From assembly GCF_014268805.2 (NCBI RefSeq), contig NZ_JABWRF020000005.1:124001-188000 (forward strand): 64,000 nucleotides of DNA, given 5' to 3'. Made by a program: the position numbers and the translations under genes. Each line of letters opens with the position of its first letter. The first letter of the stretch is position 1. This document shows, piece by piece, positions 26,028-38,154 of this stretch. The notes beneath the pieces were generated by a model. It was not told where the DNA came from. It made no database searches and saw only the letters and a list, made by a program, of their open reading frames with translations. The DNA comes from Pseudomonas farsensis (GTDB lineage Bacteria; Pseudomonadota; Gammaproteobacteria; Pseudomonadales; Pseudomonadaceae).

Positions 26028-27023
26028 TCATACCCAGCGCAACCTGCGGAACAACCACCACTGCCCGGCCGCCATCCCCAGCACGATCAGGCTGGCAAAC
26101 AGGAAGCCGTAAGGGCTGTTGGCACCCGGAATACCGCCGACGTTGATACCCAGCAGCCCGGTGACGAAGCTCATGGGCAGGAAGATGCAGGTAATGATGC
26201 CAAAGCGGTACATGGTCCGGTTCATGCGCTCGCTGCGCCGCCGGTCCTCGCTTTCGAGCACCAGCGCTGCGCGCTCGCGGGCCAGTTCCAGCTCCTCGAG
26301 GTAGCGAATCAGGCTGTTGTTCAGTTCGTTCCAGTAGTCGGCGTCGGGGTCGGCGAACCAACTGCACTTGTTACGCGAAAGCTGCGCGTAGATGTCGCGT
26401 TGCGGCGCCAGGAAACGGCGCAGGCCAGCGGCACGCCGACGAATCTGCTGCAAGGCACCTTGCTCCGGGCTATACCGTTCGTCGGTTTCTACCTTTTCTT
26501 CCTCTATGTCCACCTCTTCGGACAGATCGCTGACCAGCGCCTGGACCTTTTCGGTAAGCAATTCGCCCATCACCAGCAACAGTTCAGAGGCCGATTTCGG
26601 CCCCCTGCCCTCGTCCAGCAGTTGCAGGATTTCGTCACTGGCACGCAGCGGGCGCAAACGCAGCGAGATTACCCGCCGCGCCTCGGCGAAGATGCGCACC
26701 GACACCATGTCTTCGGGTTCGGCGCCAGGGTTGAGGTTGACCCCACGTAAAAACAGCAGCAATTGATCACCGGCCATCTGCAACAGGCGCGGACGGGTGT
26801 TTTCTTCCAGCAACAGGTCGCAGGCGAACTCGCTGATGCCACTGCTGTGCAACAACCAGGTACGGGTTTGCGGATGGCTGCGATCCCAGTGCAGCCACAG
26901 GCTTTCGTGCGCCTGCAGCTGCAAAGCGTCAAGCTCGGTACGGGCAATGGAGCGCGCGCCGCCTTTGCCATCGAGCACCAGGGCATGCACCAGGCCCCAC
27001 TGCGCGTTGTCTTCCTCGAACAT
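26028..27023 (-). CDS. cmaX: CmaX, CorA/ZntB-family divalent cation transporter
   Basis: This 331-residue protein has a large soluble N-terminal domain (about 1-265) with long charged helices and two C-terminal membrane helices. The signature loop after the first helix reads GIN (LLGINVGGIPG) instead of the GMN of CorA magnesium channels, and GIN is typical of the ZntB/CmaX branch, so zinc export or another cation is possible. The start is ATG 27023. The gene belongs to the sigX envelope locus. Confidence 0.9.
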   Translation of the reverse strand: MFEEDNAQWGLVHALVLDGKGGARSIARTELDALQLQAHESLWLHWDRSHPQTRTWLLHSSGISEFACDLLLEENTRPRLLQMAGDQLLLFLRGVNLNPGAEPEDMVSVRIFAEARRVISLRLRPLRASDEILQLLDEGRGPKSASELLLVMGELLTEKVQALVSDLSEEVDIEEEKVETDERYSPEQGALQQIRRRAAGLRRFLAPQRDIYAQLSRNKCSWFADPDADYWNELNNSLIRYLEELELARERAALVLESEDRRRSERMNRTMYRFGIITCIFLPMSFVTGLLGINVGGIPGANSPYGFLFASLIVLGMAAGQWWLFRRLRWV

Positions 27024-27050
27024 CAAAGCTCCATCAGCGCGCGCGGCGCG

Positions 27051-27542
27051 TCACTCCGGCATTTTCAGCGGGGTTGGCGAAACGATCACGCCGTTGTTGT
27101 CGGCATAGATGTATTCACCAGGGCGGAAGGTAACGCCGGCAAAGGTCACGGCGATATCCAGCTCGCCAACGCCGCGCCGGTCGGTTTTCATCGGGTGACT
27201 GGCCAGCGCCTGCACGCCCAGGTCGGTCTGGATAAGCACATCGACATCGCGCACGCAGCCATAGATGACCAGCCCTTCCCAGCCGTTCTTGGCGGCCTTT
27301 TCAGCCAGCATGTCACCCAGCAGCGCCCGGCGCAGCGAACCGCCGCCATCGACCACCAGCACCTTGCCCTTGCCGTCGAGTTCGACCTGCTCCTTGACCC
27401 GGGAGTTGTCTTCGAAGCACTTGATGGTAACGATCTGGCCACCGAACGAGTCGCGGCCACCGAAGTTACTGAACATGGGTTCGAGCGCCTGTACCAGCTC
27501 TGGATAGGCATCGCACAGGTCGGGCGTTACATAATGCTGCAT
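27051..27542 (-). CDS. rraA: RraA-family protein (regulator of RNase E activity A / HMG aldolase fold)
   Basis: The 163-residue protein shows the RraA pattern: TPDLCDAYPELVQALEPMF, SFGGQIVTIKCFEDN, LVVDGGGSLRRALLGDMLA, VIYGCVRDVDVL and YADNNGVIV. In E. coli RraA binds and inhibits RNase E. Other members of this fold are 4-hydroxy-4-methyl-2-oxoglutarate aldolases; the GDMLAxxAxxNGWEG and GCVRD motifs are shared, so activity cannot be settled by eye. The start is ATG 27542, giving MQHYVTPDL as in homologues. It is 27 bases upstream of cmaX. Confidence 0.9.
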   Translation of the reverse strand: MQHYVTPDLCDAYPELVQALEPMFSNFGGRDSFGGQIVTIKCFEDNSRVKEQVELDGKGKVLVVDGGGSLRRALLGDMLAEKAAKNGWEGLVIYGCVRDVDVLIQTDLGVQALASHPMKTDRRGVGELDIAVTFAGVTFRPGEYIYADNNGVIVSPTPLKMPE

Positions 27543-27617
27543 GGCAAGCTCCTGGCAGTGACAACGAAAGCGAACATGGGGCAAGGCTACACCGGGCAAG
27601 GTGCGAGCGTCACCCGC

Positions 27618-28628
27618 TCAAACGATGCTGGCCGTATCAGGCGTTGCCAGCGGCTGCGCCACGACCGTCGAGGGGTGCACGGGCAACTGCGGGTTGCTCA
27701 ACCAGCCGCTTACCAGCGGCCACACCTGGGCCTGCGCGGCCTTGCTGACCAGCATGTCGACATGGCCAAAGGCCTCGAAGCCTTCCTCGCGCCCCAGGCG
27801 CAGGAACTGCTTGCTGTCGCCGCCGAACTGCTCGAACAGCTTGCGGCAGGCCCATACCGGGTCCTGGAAGTCGCCGGCACCGGCCACCGCCAGCAGCGGC
27901 ACCTGCACCTTGGCCAGGCCCGCCCACCAGTCGTTGCCCTTTTCGCCAAAGTGGCCGAACAGGCCGTTCCAGCGCAGGCTTTCGAGCGCCAGGCCAATGG
28001 GTTCGTCTTCCGGGCCGCGCTTGAGGCGCGAGCCCGAAATATGCGCAAAGCGCTTGATCACAAGCTTTGCGCCCCAGGCCACCGGCGGCACTTTCAACGG
28101 CCAGTAGACGCGGCTGACCTGGGCGCCGAACAGCGCAGCACTGGCCACCAGGCCTGCGCCCAGATAACCACCCCCCAATGCAGCGGCAAGGGTAGTACCG
28201 CCCAGCGAGTGGCCCAGCCAGTGCGGCGCCTGACCGGCCTGTTCGCGCACGAATGCGCCGATCACCGGCAGATCGTAGTGGGCGTAGTCGGCAACGCGGT
28301 TGTGCTGCCAGTTGCGATTGCGCGGCGACAGGCCATGGCCGCGCATTTCCGGGATCCACACATCGAAGCCTGCGCGGGCCAACGTGGCGCCCAGGCCAAT
28401 GCCTTTGGGCGAGTACCAGAAACGCCGGTTGGAAAAGCTACCGTGCAGAAGGATCACCGGCACGCCTTGGGCCTGGGCCTGATCGGCCAGCCCCAGGCGG
28501 GTCACGGCAAGCTCTACACTCACGTCAGGACTGTTGGCGGCCTTGATCCGGTAGACATCTTCGCTGAGGTCGCCACGGCGCTCGGCACTGAGCAACGCGA
28601 CGGGGAATTGGGTGCTGCTGCTTTGCAT
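27618..28628 (-). CDS. alpha/beta hydrolase
   Basis: This is a 336-residue single-domain hydrolase. The oxyanion-hole motif LLHGSFSNRRFW (about 60-70), the nucleophile elbow GHSLGG (about 140) and a late catalytic His in EGFEAFGHVDMLV (about 295) are all visible, and the likely acid is the Asp in VAGAGDFQDP. There is no signal peptide, so it is cytoplasmic. It occupies the conserved slot between rraA and ppsA in Pseudomonas. The substrate is unknown; similarity to lipases and esterases is general. Confidence 0.82.
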   Translation of the reverse strand: MQSSSTQFPVALLSAERRGDLSEDVYRIKAANSPDVSVELAVTRLGLADQAQAQGVPVILLHGSFSNRRFWYSPKGIGLGATLARAGFDVWIPEMRGHGLSPRNRNWQHNRVADYAHYDLPVIGAFVREQAGQAPHWLGHSLGGTTLAAALGGGYLGAGLVASAALFGAQVSRVYWPLKVPPVAWGAKLVIKRFAHISGSRLKRGPEDEPIGLALESLRWNGLFGHFGEKGNDWWAGLAKVQVPLLAVAGAGDFQDPVWACRKLFEQFGGDSKQFLRLGREEGFEAFGHVDMLVSKAAQAQVWPLVSGWLSNPQLPVHPSTVVAQPLATPDTASIV

Positions 28629-28675
28629 GGATTCACAACGATTGAAGAGTTACGGCATGAGACAGAACGAGGGAG

Positions 28676-28770
28676 CCTAATGCCTGTCAGTTAGTCCCAT
28701 CGCGGTGGCTCGGAATGCCGAACCACCGCGATGGGCCGCAAAACGGCCCGATGGGCTTAACTGACTGGCA

Positions 28771-28772
<2 letters not shown>
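28676..28772. repeat. complex palindromic element after ppsA
   Basis: Outer arms ATGCCTGTCAGTTA (from about 28680) and TTAACTGACTGGCAT (ending near 28772, at the ppsA stop) match with one mismatch. Inside are a perfect 13-bp stem CCCATCGCGGTGG/CCACCGCGATGGG (about 28696-28735), with a further TCGG/CCGA pair in its loop, and a GGGCCG/CGGCCC hairpin. There is no T-run. It fills most of the ppsA-hydrolase gap and could be a MITE-like insertion or a strong 3' processing block. Confidence 0.6.
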
Positions 28773-31146
<2,374 letters not shown>

Positions 31147-31265
31147 GGTATCTCTCCACTAACGGTGTTGGATAAGCTCAAGGGCGCCCGCCTGCCTGGC
31201 AAGGAGACTGGGCCGGACGCTTGTGGCCTGGACCTGGAAAATAAGTGAGAATGCCGAGCAACCGC

Positions 31266-31281
31266 GTTCGGCAAACCGAAC
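31266..31281. promoter_or_regulatory. operator-like dyad in the ppsA-ppsR divergent gap
   Basis: GTTCGG-CAAA-CCGAAC is a perfect inverted repeat in the 180-base region (31147-31326) between the two starts. It is 120 bases from the ppsA start and 46 from the ppsR start. It could be a repressor or activator site for carbon-source control. It does not match the Cra consensus I know. Promoter hexamers were not clear. Confidence 0.4.
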
Positions 31282-31326
31282 CTATCATATCCAGAAATAT
31301 TCAGCAGCTTAAGGCCCCTGGCGCAA

Positions 31327-32145
31327 ATGAAACGATCCGCGTTCTTCATCTCCGACGGTACCGGCATCACTGCAGAGACCTTGGGGCAAAGCTTGCTCGC
31401 GCAATTCGAGAGCATCCCGTTCAACAAATTCACCCGCCCGTACATCGATACCCTCGAGAAAGCGCGGGCAATGGTCCAGCAAATCAACGCTGCCGCCGAG
31501 CGCGACGGGGTTCGCCCGATCATTTTCGACACCATCGTCAATCAGGACATCCGTGAGGTCATGGCCACCTCGAACGGCTTCATGATCGACATTTTTTCGA
31601 CGTTTTTATCCCCGTTGGAACAAGAATTGACCGCCCATTCGTCGTATTCGGTGGGCAAGTCGCATTCCATCAGCGGCAACTCCAACTATATGGAGCGCAT
31701 CGAAGCGGTCAACTTCGCCCTGGATAACGACGATGGCGCCCGCACCCATTATTACGACAAGGCCGACCTTATTCTGGTAGGCGTGTCGCGTTGTGGCAAA
31801 ACCCCGACGTGCCTGTACATGGCCATGCAGTTCGGCATTCGCGCGGCCAACTACCCGCTGACCGAAGAAGACATGGAGCGCCTGCAACTGCCGGCGGTAC
31901 TGAAAAAGTACCAGCACAAGCTGTTCGGCCTGACCATCGACGCCGACCGGCTCACCGCCATCCGCCACGAACGCAAGCCCAACAGCCGCTATTCGAGCTT
32001 TGCCCAGTGCGAGTTCGAGGTACGCGAGGTGGAGAACCTGTTCCGCCGCGAGAACATCCCCAATATCAACTCCACGCATTTCTCGGTTGAAGAAATCTCG
32101 GCGAAGATTCTTGTCGAGAAAGGCGTGGAACGGCGCTTCAAGTAA
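31327..32145 (+). CDS. ppsR: PEP synthase regulatory protein (bifunctional kinase/pyrophosphorylase, DUF299)
   Basis: This 272-residue protein begins KRSAFFISDGTGITAETLGQ and carries the P-loop-like GVSRCGKTPTCLYMAMQFG (about residues 149-167), both hallmarks of the DUF299 family. These proteins inactivate PEP synthase by ADP-dependent phosphorylation of a Thr beside the catalytic His and reactivate it by phosphorolysis. Divergent pairing with ppsA supports the PEP synthase type over the PPDK type. Confidence 0.95.
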   Translation: MKRSAFFISDGTGITAETLGQSLLAQFESIPFNKFTRPYIDTLEKARAMVQQINAAAERDGVRPIIFDTIVNQDIREVMATSNGFMIDIFSTFLSPLEQELTAHSSYSVGKSHSISGNSNYMERIEAVNFALDNDDGARTHYYDKADLILVGVSRCGKTPTCLYMAMQFGIRAANYPLTEEDMERLQLPAVLKKYQHKLFGLTIDADRLTAIRHERKPNSRYSSFAQCEFEVREVENLFRRENIPNINSTHFSVEEISAKILVEKGVERRFK

Positions 32146-32258
32146 TACCTTGCTGTGAGGCAACTCCCACGCCCATGCGCGGTCGGAGTGCCGGCGCTGG
32201 CGTATATCTGAGGTGCGTCATAAAATCGCGCGCCACGAAATTCACAAGGAGGTGTTGC

Positions 32259-32912
32259 ATGTCGAGTTTGATGAAGGGTGCCGCAGTGGGCGCTCTTGCC
32301 GGTTTGGCCATTCCTGTAGCCGGGCTGTCCGGGCTGGCCACCGCAGGGCTGGGTCTGGCGATGCTGCTGGCGCTGTTCGATGTGGGCCCGGCGAAAATGC
32401 CCTACGCTTCGGTATGGCAACTGCTGACCAGCGGCACCATGCTGGCGCTGATTATCGCGGCGGCCATTTTCACCGTGGCGTTCCGGTTTCTTGCCAAGCT
32501 GCAGGTACAAAGCAAGGCGCTGGTCGCCCGCATCAATGCCAGTGAAGGGTTGGCGCTGGATGCCGGGCACCTGCTGGGTTACCCGTCGCCGGGCTTTCTG
32601 GTGTTCGATCCGCAAAACCGCAAAGTAGCCGTGTGCTCGCTGATCGACGACAGCTACCGCATTCATGATTACTCATGGGTCATCAGTTGGCAGGTGACCT
32701 GGCGCGAATCCGAAAGCATGGAAATGGGCGGCGGCACCCGCCCGGTCAATGGCACCGGCATGAGCGCCCCGAGCTTCGAACGCACCGTGCGGCTCAAGGA
32801 TTTCGCCCTCGAGCTGACCGTGGCCGACCCCAACCAGCCACTGCTCAAGTTCCCGATGAGCCGCAAGGCGACACATGTCTGGACTGCGCGGCTGGCAGCG
32901 TTTTTCAACTGA
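32259..32912 (+). CDS. DUF4755-type membrane protein of unknown function
   Basis: The 217-residue product has two or three N-terminal membrane segments (about 8-45 and 55-80; AAVGALAGLAIPVAGLSGLA, GTMLALIIAAAIFTVAF) and a C-terminal soluble domain (about 95-217) with IHDYSWVISWQVTWRE and FALELTVADPNQPLLKF, which look like a beta-rich domain. Start ATG 32259 follows a perfect AAGGAGG seven bases upstream, so translation should be strong. I recognise the DUF4755 pattern but no function. It stands alone and is followed by a composite REP. Confidence 0.7.
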   Translation: MSSLMKGAAVGALAGLAIPVAGLSGLATAGLGLAMLLALFDVGPAKMPYASVWQLLTSGTMLALIIAAAIFTVAFRFLAKLQVQSKALVARINASEGLALDAGHLLGYPSPGFLVFDPQNRKVAVCSLIDDSYRIHDYSWVISWQVTWRESESMEMGGGTRPVNGTGMSAPSFERTVRLKDFALELTVADPNQPLLKFPMSRKATHVWTARLAAFFN

Positions 32913-32968
32913 CGCAGGCACCGGGGTGGTTTGGCATTTCAAGCAAGTCCTTTGCTGTGTCCGGGTAT

Positions 32969-33189
32969 ATTCTATGGTTTCGGGCAAGTCGCTTTTGATT
33001 GTGTAGGAGCGGCCTTGTGTCGCGAAAGGGCTGCGAAGCAGCCCCAGGATCTGAGCACCCACCACAATCGCTGGGGCTGCTTCGCAGCCCTTTCGCGACA
33101 CAAGGCCGCTCCTACACTGACCGCGTAGACGGCATCGATATGGGGATCGGCGAGCTCTGTGGGAGCTGGCGATAGCCTGCGATGAGGCC
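32969..33189. repeat. long REP composite (A pair plus B unit), copy 1
   Basis: Left flank ATTCTATGGTTTCGGGCAAG continues to a family A REP pair (33002-33116), then right flank CTGACCGCGTAGACGGCATC and a single family B unit (33157-33189). An almost identical unit in opposite orientation lies at 50319-50536. In this copy the loop between the A arms reads GGATCTGAGCACCCACCAC on the plus strand. Confidence 0.85.
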
Positions 33190-33239
33190 AGAACAGGTTT
33201 GAAAAAACTCTAGATTCTCCCCCACCCCGGCTTCCCAAT

Positions 33240-33274
33240 GAAAAAGCCCCGGCATCGCTGCCGGGGCTTTTTCA
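33240..33274. terminator. bidirectional terminator at the gdhB end
   Basis: AAAAAGCCCCGGC, loop ATCGCT, GCCGGGGCTTTTT: a 13-bp stem with A- and T-runs on both sides, 15 bases beyond the gdhB stop. Confidence 0.93.
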
Positions 33275-33288
33275 TTTCAGCTGCGGGT

Positions 33289-36200
33289 TCAGGAAGGCAC
33301 GACCGCCGCCTGCCCGCTCATGGCCAAGTCAACCAGCTCGCGGTTGGCAACCGCGTACATCGCATAGTCGTTACCGCTAGCGTTACGCAGGTCGTCCAGC
33401 ATGGCGCGCCAGCGCTCTACCATCACCCGGTGCTGCTCGCACCACAGCGCCACGCGGGCGTCCATGTCCTGCGGGGCATCGTCCATTTGCAGCACAGAGA
33501 TGGTGATCGCACGCTGCTGCAAGTCGATGTCGTCGCGGAACGCCTCGCGGGCCAGTGCCTGCCAGTTGTTTTCCACCGGCAGGTTGCTGATCTCTTGCAG
33601 GTACCAGGTCAGGTCCAGCGAACTGCCAACAGCGAAGAACGCCTTGGCAACCTGCGCTGGGTCATGCCCGGTAACATCGGCAGCCTCAATGATCGGCAAC
33701 AAGGTGTACAAATGGCTGGTACCGGCCACCATGCGCGCCAGCAACTCCGGCACACCCGCGTCGACGAAACTCTGGTAGCGGACCATCCAGCGCTCGCGGG
33801 TCGGGCCTTCGAGCAGTTCGTCGAGCTTGAGCCCAAGCTGGGCGATCTTCGGCCCGAAGTGCGCGGCATCACGCCCGGCATCCTGTTCGTTGCGACGGCT
33901 GCGCAGGAACCAGCGGGTGGCGCGGCGGCCCAGGCGCATCAGTTCGTCCATCAGCGCCAACTGAATTTCAGCCGGCACCTGGTAGTCCAGCGCTTCGATC
34001 TGGCGGAACCAGTGCGGCAGGTGGAAGATATCGCGCACGATTACATAGGCCCCGGCGACGTTGGCCGGGCTCATGCCAGTGGACTCCTTCAGGCGCTGCA
34101 CGAAGGTGATGCCCATGTTGTTGACCAGGTCGTTGGCGATCTGGGTGCTGACGATCTCGCGCTTCAGACGATGGCGGCGCATGGACTCGGCGAACTTGCT
34201 CACCAGTGACGGCGGGAACGCGGTTTCCATGTCGCGGGTCAGGTAGTCGTCGTCCGGCACCTGAGACTTGAGCAACTGCTCCTTGAGGTCGATCTTGCTG
34301 TACGAGATCAATACCGACAGCTCGGCACGGGTCAGCCCCTGCCCTGCAGCAAGGCGTTCGGCCAGTTGCTCTTCGCTTGGCAGGAACTCGATGGCGCGGT
34401 CCAGTTTGCCACGGCCTTCAAGGTCGGCCATCAGGCGCTTGTACTCGGCAATCCGCTCGCGGGCGCGGCGGGCCGCCAGCGACAAGGCCTGGGTCTGCTT
34501 GTAGTTGTTGCCCAGCACCAAGGCTGCAACTTCATCGGTCATGCTGCCCAGCAGCTGGTTACGCTGCTTCTCGGTCATGTCGCCTGCCTGCACCACTTCA
34601 TTGAGCAGGATCTTGATGTTGACCTCGTGGTCCGAGCAGTCCACGCCCCCGGCGTTGTCGATGAAGTCGGTGTTGGTAGCACCGCCATGCAGGCCGAACT
34701 CGACCCGGCCGAGCTGGGTCATGCCCAGGTTGCCGCCCTCGCCCACCACTTTGCAGCGCAGCTCGTTGCCATTGACGCGCAGCGCATCGTTGGCCTTGTC
34801 GCCCACATCGGCGTGGCTTTCGCTGCTGGCCTTGACGTAGGTGCCGATACCGCCGTTCCACAGCAGGTCGACCGGCGCCTTGAGCAATGCGTTAAGCAGC
34901 TCGGTCGGGGTCAGGCGGTCCGCCTCGATGGCGAAACGCTCTTTCATTTGCGGGCTGATGGCGATGCTCTTGGCACTGCGTGGGAAGATCCCGCCGCCTT
35001 CGGACATGATGCTGGTGTCGTAGTCGGTCCAGGCCGAACGCGGCAGGTCGAACAGGCGCTGGCGCTCGGCGAAGCTGCTGGCAGTGTCCGGGTTGGGGTC
35101 GATGAAGATGTGCAGGTGGTTGAATGCCGCGACCAGTTGCAGCTTGTCGGACATCAGCAAGCCGTTGCCGAACACGTCACCCGCCATGTCACCGATACCG
35201 ATCACGGTCACCGGGTCTTGCTGCACGTTGATGCCGCGCTCGCGGAAGTGGCGTTGCACACCCACCCAGGCGCCACGGGCGGTGATCCCCATTTTCTTGT
35301 GGTCGTAGCCAGCCGAGCCGCCGGAAGCGAAGGCATCGCCCAGCCAGAAGCCGTAGTCGATGGCAATGCCGTTGGCGATATCGGAGAAGGTCGCGGTGCC
35401 TTTGTCGGCGGCCACTACCAGGTACGGGTCATCGTCATCGTGGCGCACCACGTTGGCAGGCGGCACGACGCCACCGTCCTTGAGGTTGTCGGTGATGTCG
35501 AGCAGGCCGCTGATGAAGATGCGGTAGCAGGCCACGCCCTCGGCAGCAATTTCGTCGCGACCACCGCCCAGTGGCAGACGACGCGGCAGGAAGCCACCCT
35601 TGGCGCCAACCGGCACGATCACCGAGTTCTTCACCTGCTGGGCTTTGACCAGGCCCAGCACTTCGGTACGGAAGTCTTCCTCGCGGTCGGACCAGCGCAG
35701 GCCGCCACGGGCCACGTTGCCAAAGCGCAGGTGCACGCCCTCGACACGCGGCGAATAGACGAAGATTTCGAACTTCGGCACCGGCTTTGGCAGCTCGGGG
35801 ATCAGCTTGGGGTTGAACTTGAAGCTGAAGTACGACTTGTCCTGGCCCTTGCTGTCCGGCTGATAGAAGTTGGTGCGCAACGTGGCCTTGATCAGGTCCA
35901 GGTAGCGGCGCAGGATGCGGTCCTCGTTGAGCACCTGGACGTCGTCCAGGGCGATGAGGATCGCCTGTTCCAGGCGCTGCTGCTTGTCGTCAAGGTCTTC
36001 CTGGGTGAGCTTGCGCGCCAGGTAGAAGCGGGTTTTGAACAGCCGGGTCAGCTCGCGGGCGATATCGGTGTGGTTGTTCAGGGTGCTGGCGATATAGCCC
36101 AGGTCGAAGCCAAGGCGGATCTGCTTGAGGTAGCGGGCATAGGCGCGCAGCAGCGCCACGTCACGCCACGGCAGGCCGGCGGTGAGCACCAGGCGGTTGA

Positions 36201-38154
36201 ACGCATCGTTTTCGGCATCGCCCTTGACGATGTGGACGAAGGCATCCTGGAAGGTGTCGTTGAGTTGCTGGATGTCCAGGTTCAGGCCTTCGCTGTAGGT
36301 GAAGGCAAAATCGTGAATCCAGAACTCGCGGCCGCTGGCATGGCGCAGTCGGTACGGGAACTCGCCCAGCACGCGCAGGCCGAGGTTTTCAAGAATCGGC
36401 AGCACATCCGACAGCGCCAGCGGCGTGTCGGCGTGGTACAGCTTGCAATGCAACTGACGTTCGCCCAACTGCGTCAACGGCTGGTAGAAGCTCATGGCCA
36501 GGGGCTTGGCTTCGGACAGGTTGAGCACATGCTGCATGTCGACCACGGCCGAGTGGGCGGCGAAGCGCTCGCGGTAGCCGGCCGGGAAGCCTTTGGGGAA
36601 GTCGTCGAGGATGGTCGTGCCCTGGGCCTCGCCAAAGTTGTCCACCACCAGCGCCGAGAAATCGTCCTGCCACGAACGGCAAGCCTGGACCACTTCGTTT
36701 TCCAACTGCTGCGGGTCGATGTCGATGCGGTTTTTCGGGTCTACCCGCAGAATCAGCTGCACGCGCGCCAGCACCGATTCAGAGAAGAAGGTCCAGAACT
36801 CGCAGTCGCTGGCCTTCAGGCGCTCCATCAGCACCTGCTGGATTTTCTGCCGCACTTCGGTGGAGTAGATTTCGCGCGGCACATAGGCCAGGCAGTAGCA
36901 GAAGCGGCCGTACGGGTCTTTGCGCAGGAACACGCGAATCTTGTTGCGTTCCTGGATCTGCACGATCGACATGACTGTAGTGCACAGCTCGTCGATGGGG
37001 GTCTGGAACAGGTCGTCACGCGGCAGCACTTCGAGTACCTGAGCAAGCTCCTTGCCCAGGTGAGCCTTGGCGTCGAAGCCCGAGCGGCGCTCCACCTCGG
37101 CGACCTTGCCACGAATGTACGGGATGGTGTGCACGCTCTCGCCATACACCGACGAGGTGTACAGGCCCATGAAGCGGCATTCTTTGACCACGTTGCCATC
37201 GGCGTCGATCTGGCGGATCGAGACGTAGTCCGGGTAAGCCGGGCGGTGGACGCGGCTAGGTTGCGAGGCCTTGGCGAACGACAGCAGGCGCGGCTCACGC
37301 AGGTAGGCGACCGCATAGTCCTCGATGTGCAGGTCTTCGGCGCCCAGCCCTGCGCGCAGCAGGCGGGTCAGGCCGAGGAACGAGCTTTCGTCATAGACCA
37401 GATGCCCGCCTTCGCTGGACGCCTGGACCGTGAACTCTTCGTAGCCGAGGAAAGTGAAGTGGTTATCCAGCAGCCAGGACAGGAAGTTCTGTACCTCGGC
37501 CTTGTCGTTTTGTGCAGGGCCGAAGGCGTTCTGCTCGACCAGTTCGAGCAACTGGTGAATCTTGGCTTTCATCGGCTCGAAGTCGGCGACCACGCCGCGC
37601 ACCTCGGCCAGCACCTGCTCGAGCTCCTTGGCCAGGGTGGTCAGTTCAGCCGGGTTGGAACAGCGGTCGATTTCCAGATACATCAGCGATTCGTGGCCGA
37701 CGCCCTCGCCCTGCGTGCCTTTGGGCAGCAGCTCGGTGAGTTCGCCCTTGGCACCACGACGGGTGCTGAGCACGGTGGTCTGCAGGGTGTGAATGCTGAA
37801 GCCGCGGCGGTTGAGTTCGGTACGCACCGAGTCGACCAGGAACGGCAGGTCATGGTGCAGCACTTCGACCACTGTGTGGGTCGATTGCCAGCCGTGACGC
37901 TCGTATTCGGGGTTGTATACACGCACCTGAGGGTGTGCGGGGTCGAAGCGCTCGATGATGCGCCAGGCGGAGAGCGTGCAGCCGACGAGATCGGAAAGCC
38001 GACGCTGGGTAAGTTCGTCCAGAGAGATGATGCCGAAGAACTGTTCAGCGAACAGCGCCACTTGTGGCAGGGACTGTTGGCTGATGTGCTGCGCCAGGGC
38101 CGCTTGCAGTTGGTGCTGGAAGTCGGCTTTGCTGGCTGCGGTGAAAAACGCCAT
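33289..38154 (-). CDS. gdhB: NAD-specific glutamate dehydrogenase, large (180 kDa) type
   Basis: The 1621-residue enzyme deaminates glutamate to 2-oxoglutarate using NAD. The central catalytic domain (about 700-1200) contains NVARGGLRWSDREEDFRTEV, VPVGAKGGF with the catalytic Lys, and the Rossmann motif GIGDMAGDVFGNGLLMS. Long N-terminal ACT-like regulatory and C-terminal helical domains flank it, as in P. aeruginosa GdhB and Streptomyces GDH, which are allosterically controlled. The ATG at 38154 (MAFFTAASKADFQHQL) follows GGAG at good spacing and gives the family length; the open frame upstream is not conserved-looking. It is a single-gene unit. Confidence 0.96.
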   Translation of the reverse strand: MAFFTAASKADFQHQLQAALAQHISQQSLPQVALFAEQFFGIISLDELTQRRLSDLVGCTLSAWRIIERFDPAHPQVRVYNPEYERHGWQSTHTVVEVLHHDLPFLVDSVRTELNRRGFSIHTLQTTVLSTRRGAKGELTELLPKGTQGEGVGHESLMYLEIDRCSNPAELTTLAKELEQVLAEVRGVVADFEPMKAKIHQLLELVEQNAFGPAQNDKAEVQNFLSWLLDNHFTFLGYEEFTVQASSEGGHLVYDESSFLGLTRLLRAGLGAEDLHIEDYAVAYLREPRLLSFAKASQPSRVHRPAYPDYVSIRQIDADGNVVKECRFMGLYTSSVYGESVHTIPYIRGKVAEVERRSGFDAKAHLGKELAQVLEVLPRDDLFQTPIDELCTTVMSIVQIQERNKIRVFLRKDPYGRFCYCLAYVPREIYSTEVRQKIQQVLMERLKASDCEFWTFFSESVLARVQLILRVDPKNRIDIDPQQLENEVVQACRSWQDDFSALVVDNFGEAQGTTILDDFPKGFPAGYRERFAAHSAVVDMQHVLNLSEAKPLAMSFYQPLTQLGERQLHCKLYHADTPLALSDVLPILENLGLRVLGEFPYRLRHASGREFWIHDFAFTYSEGLNLDIQQLNDTFQDAFVHIVKGDAENDAFNRLVLTAGLPWRDVALLRAYARYLKQIRLGFDLGYIASTLNNHTDIARELTRLFKTRFYLARKLTQEDLDDKQQRLEQAILIALDDVQVLNEDRILRRYLDLIKATLRTNFYQPDSKGQDKSYFSFKFNPKLIPELPKPVPKFEIFVYSPRVEGVHLRFGNVARGGLRWSDREEDFRTEVLGLVKAQQVKNSVIVPVGAKGGFLPRRLPLGGGRDEIAAEGVACYRIFISGLLDITDNLKDGGVVPPANVVRHDDDDPYLVVAADKGTATFSDIANGIAIDYGFWLGDAFASGGSAGYDHKKMGITARGAWVGVQRHFRERGINVQQDPVTVIGIGDMAGDVFGNGLLMSDKLQLVAAFNHLHIFIDPNPDTASSFAERQRLFDLPRSAWTDYDTSIMSEGGGIFPRSAKSIAISPQMKERFAIEADRLTPTELLNALLKAPVDLLWNGGIGTYVKASSESHADVGDKANDALRVNGNELRCKVVGEGGNLGMTQLGRVEFGLHGGATNTDFIDNAGGVDCSDHEVNIKILLNEVVQAGDMTEKQRNQLLGSMTDEVAALVLGNNYKQTQALSLAARRARERIAEYKRLMADLEGRGKLDRAIEFLPSEEQLAERLAAGQGLTRAELSVLISYSKIDLKEQLLKSQVPDDDYLTRDMETAFPPSLVSKFAESMRRHRLKREIVSTQIANDLVNNMGITFVQRLKESTGMSPANVAGAYVIVRDIFHLPHWFRQIEALDYQVPAEIQLALMDELMRLGRRATRWFLRSRRNEQDAGRDAAHFGPKIAQLGLKLDELLEGPTRERWMVRYQSFVDAGVPELLARMVAGTSHLYTLLPIIEAADVTGHDPAQVAKAFFAVGSSLDLTWYLQEISNLPVENNWQALAREAFRDDIDLQQRAITISVLQMDDAPQDMDARVALWCEQHRVMVERWRAMLDDLRNASGNDYAMYAVANRELVDLAMSGQAAVVPS

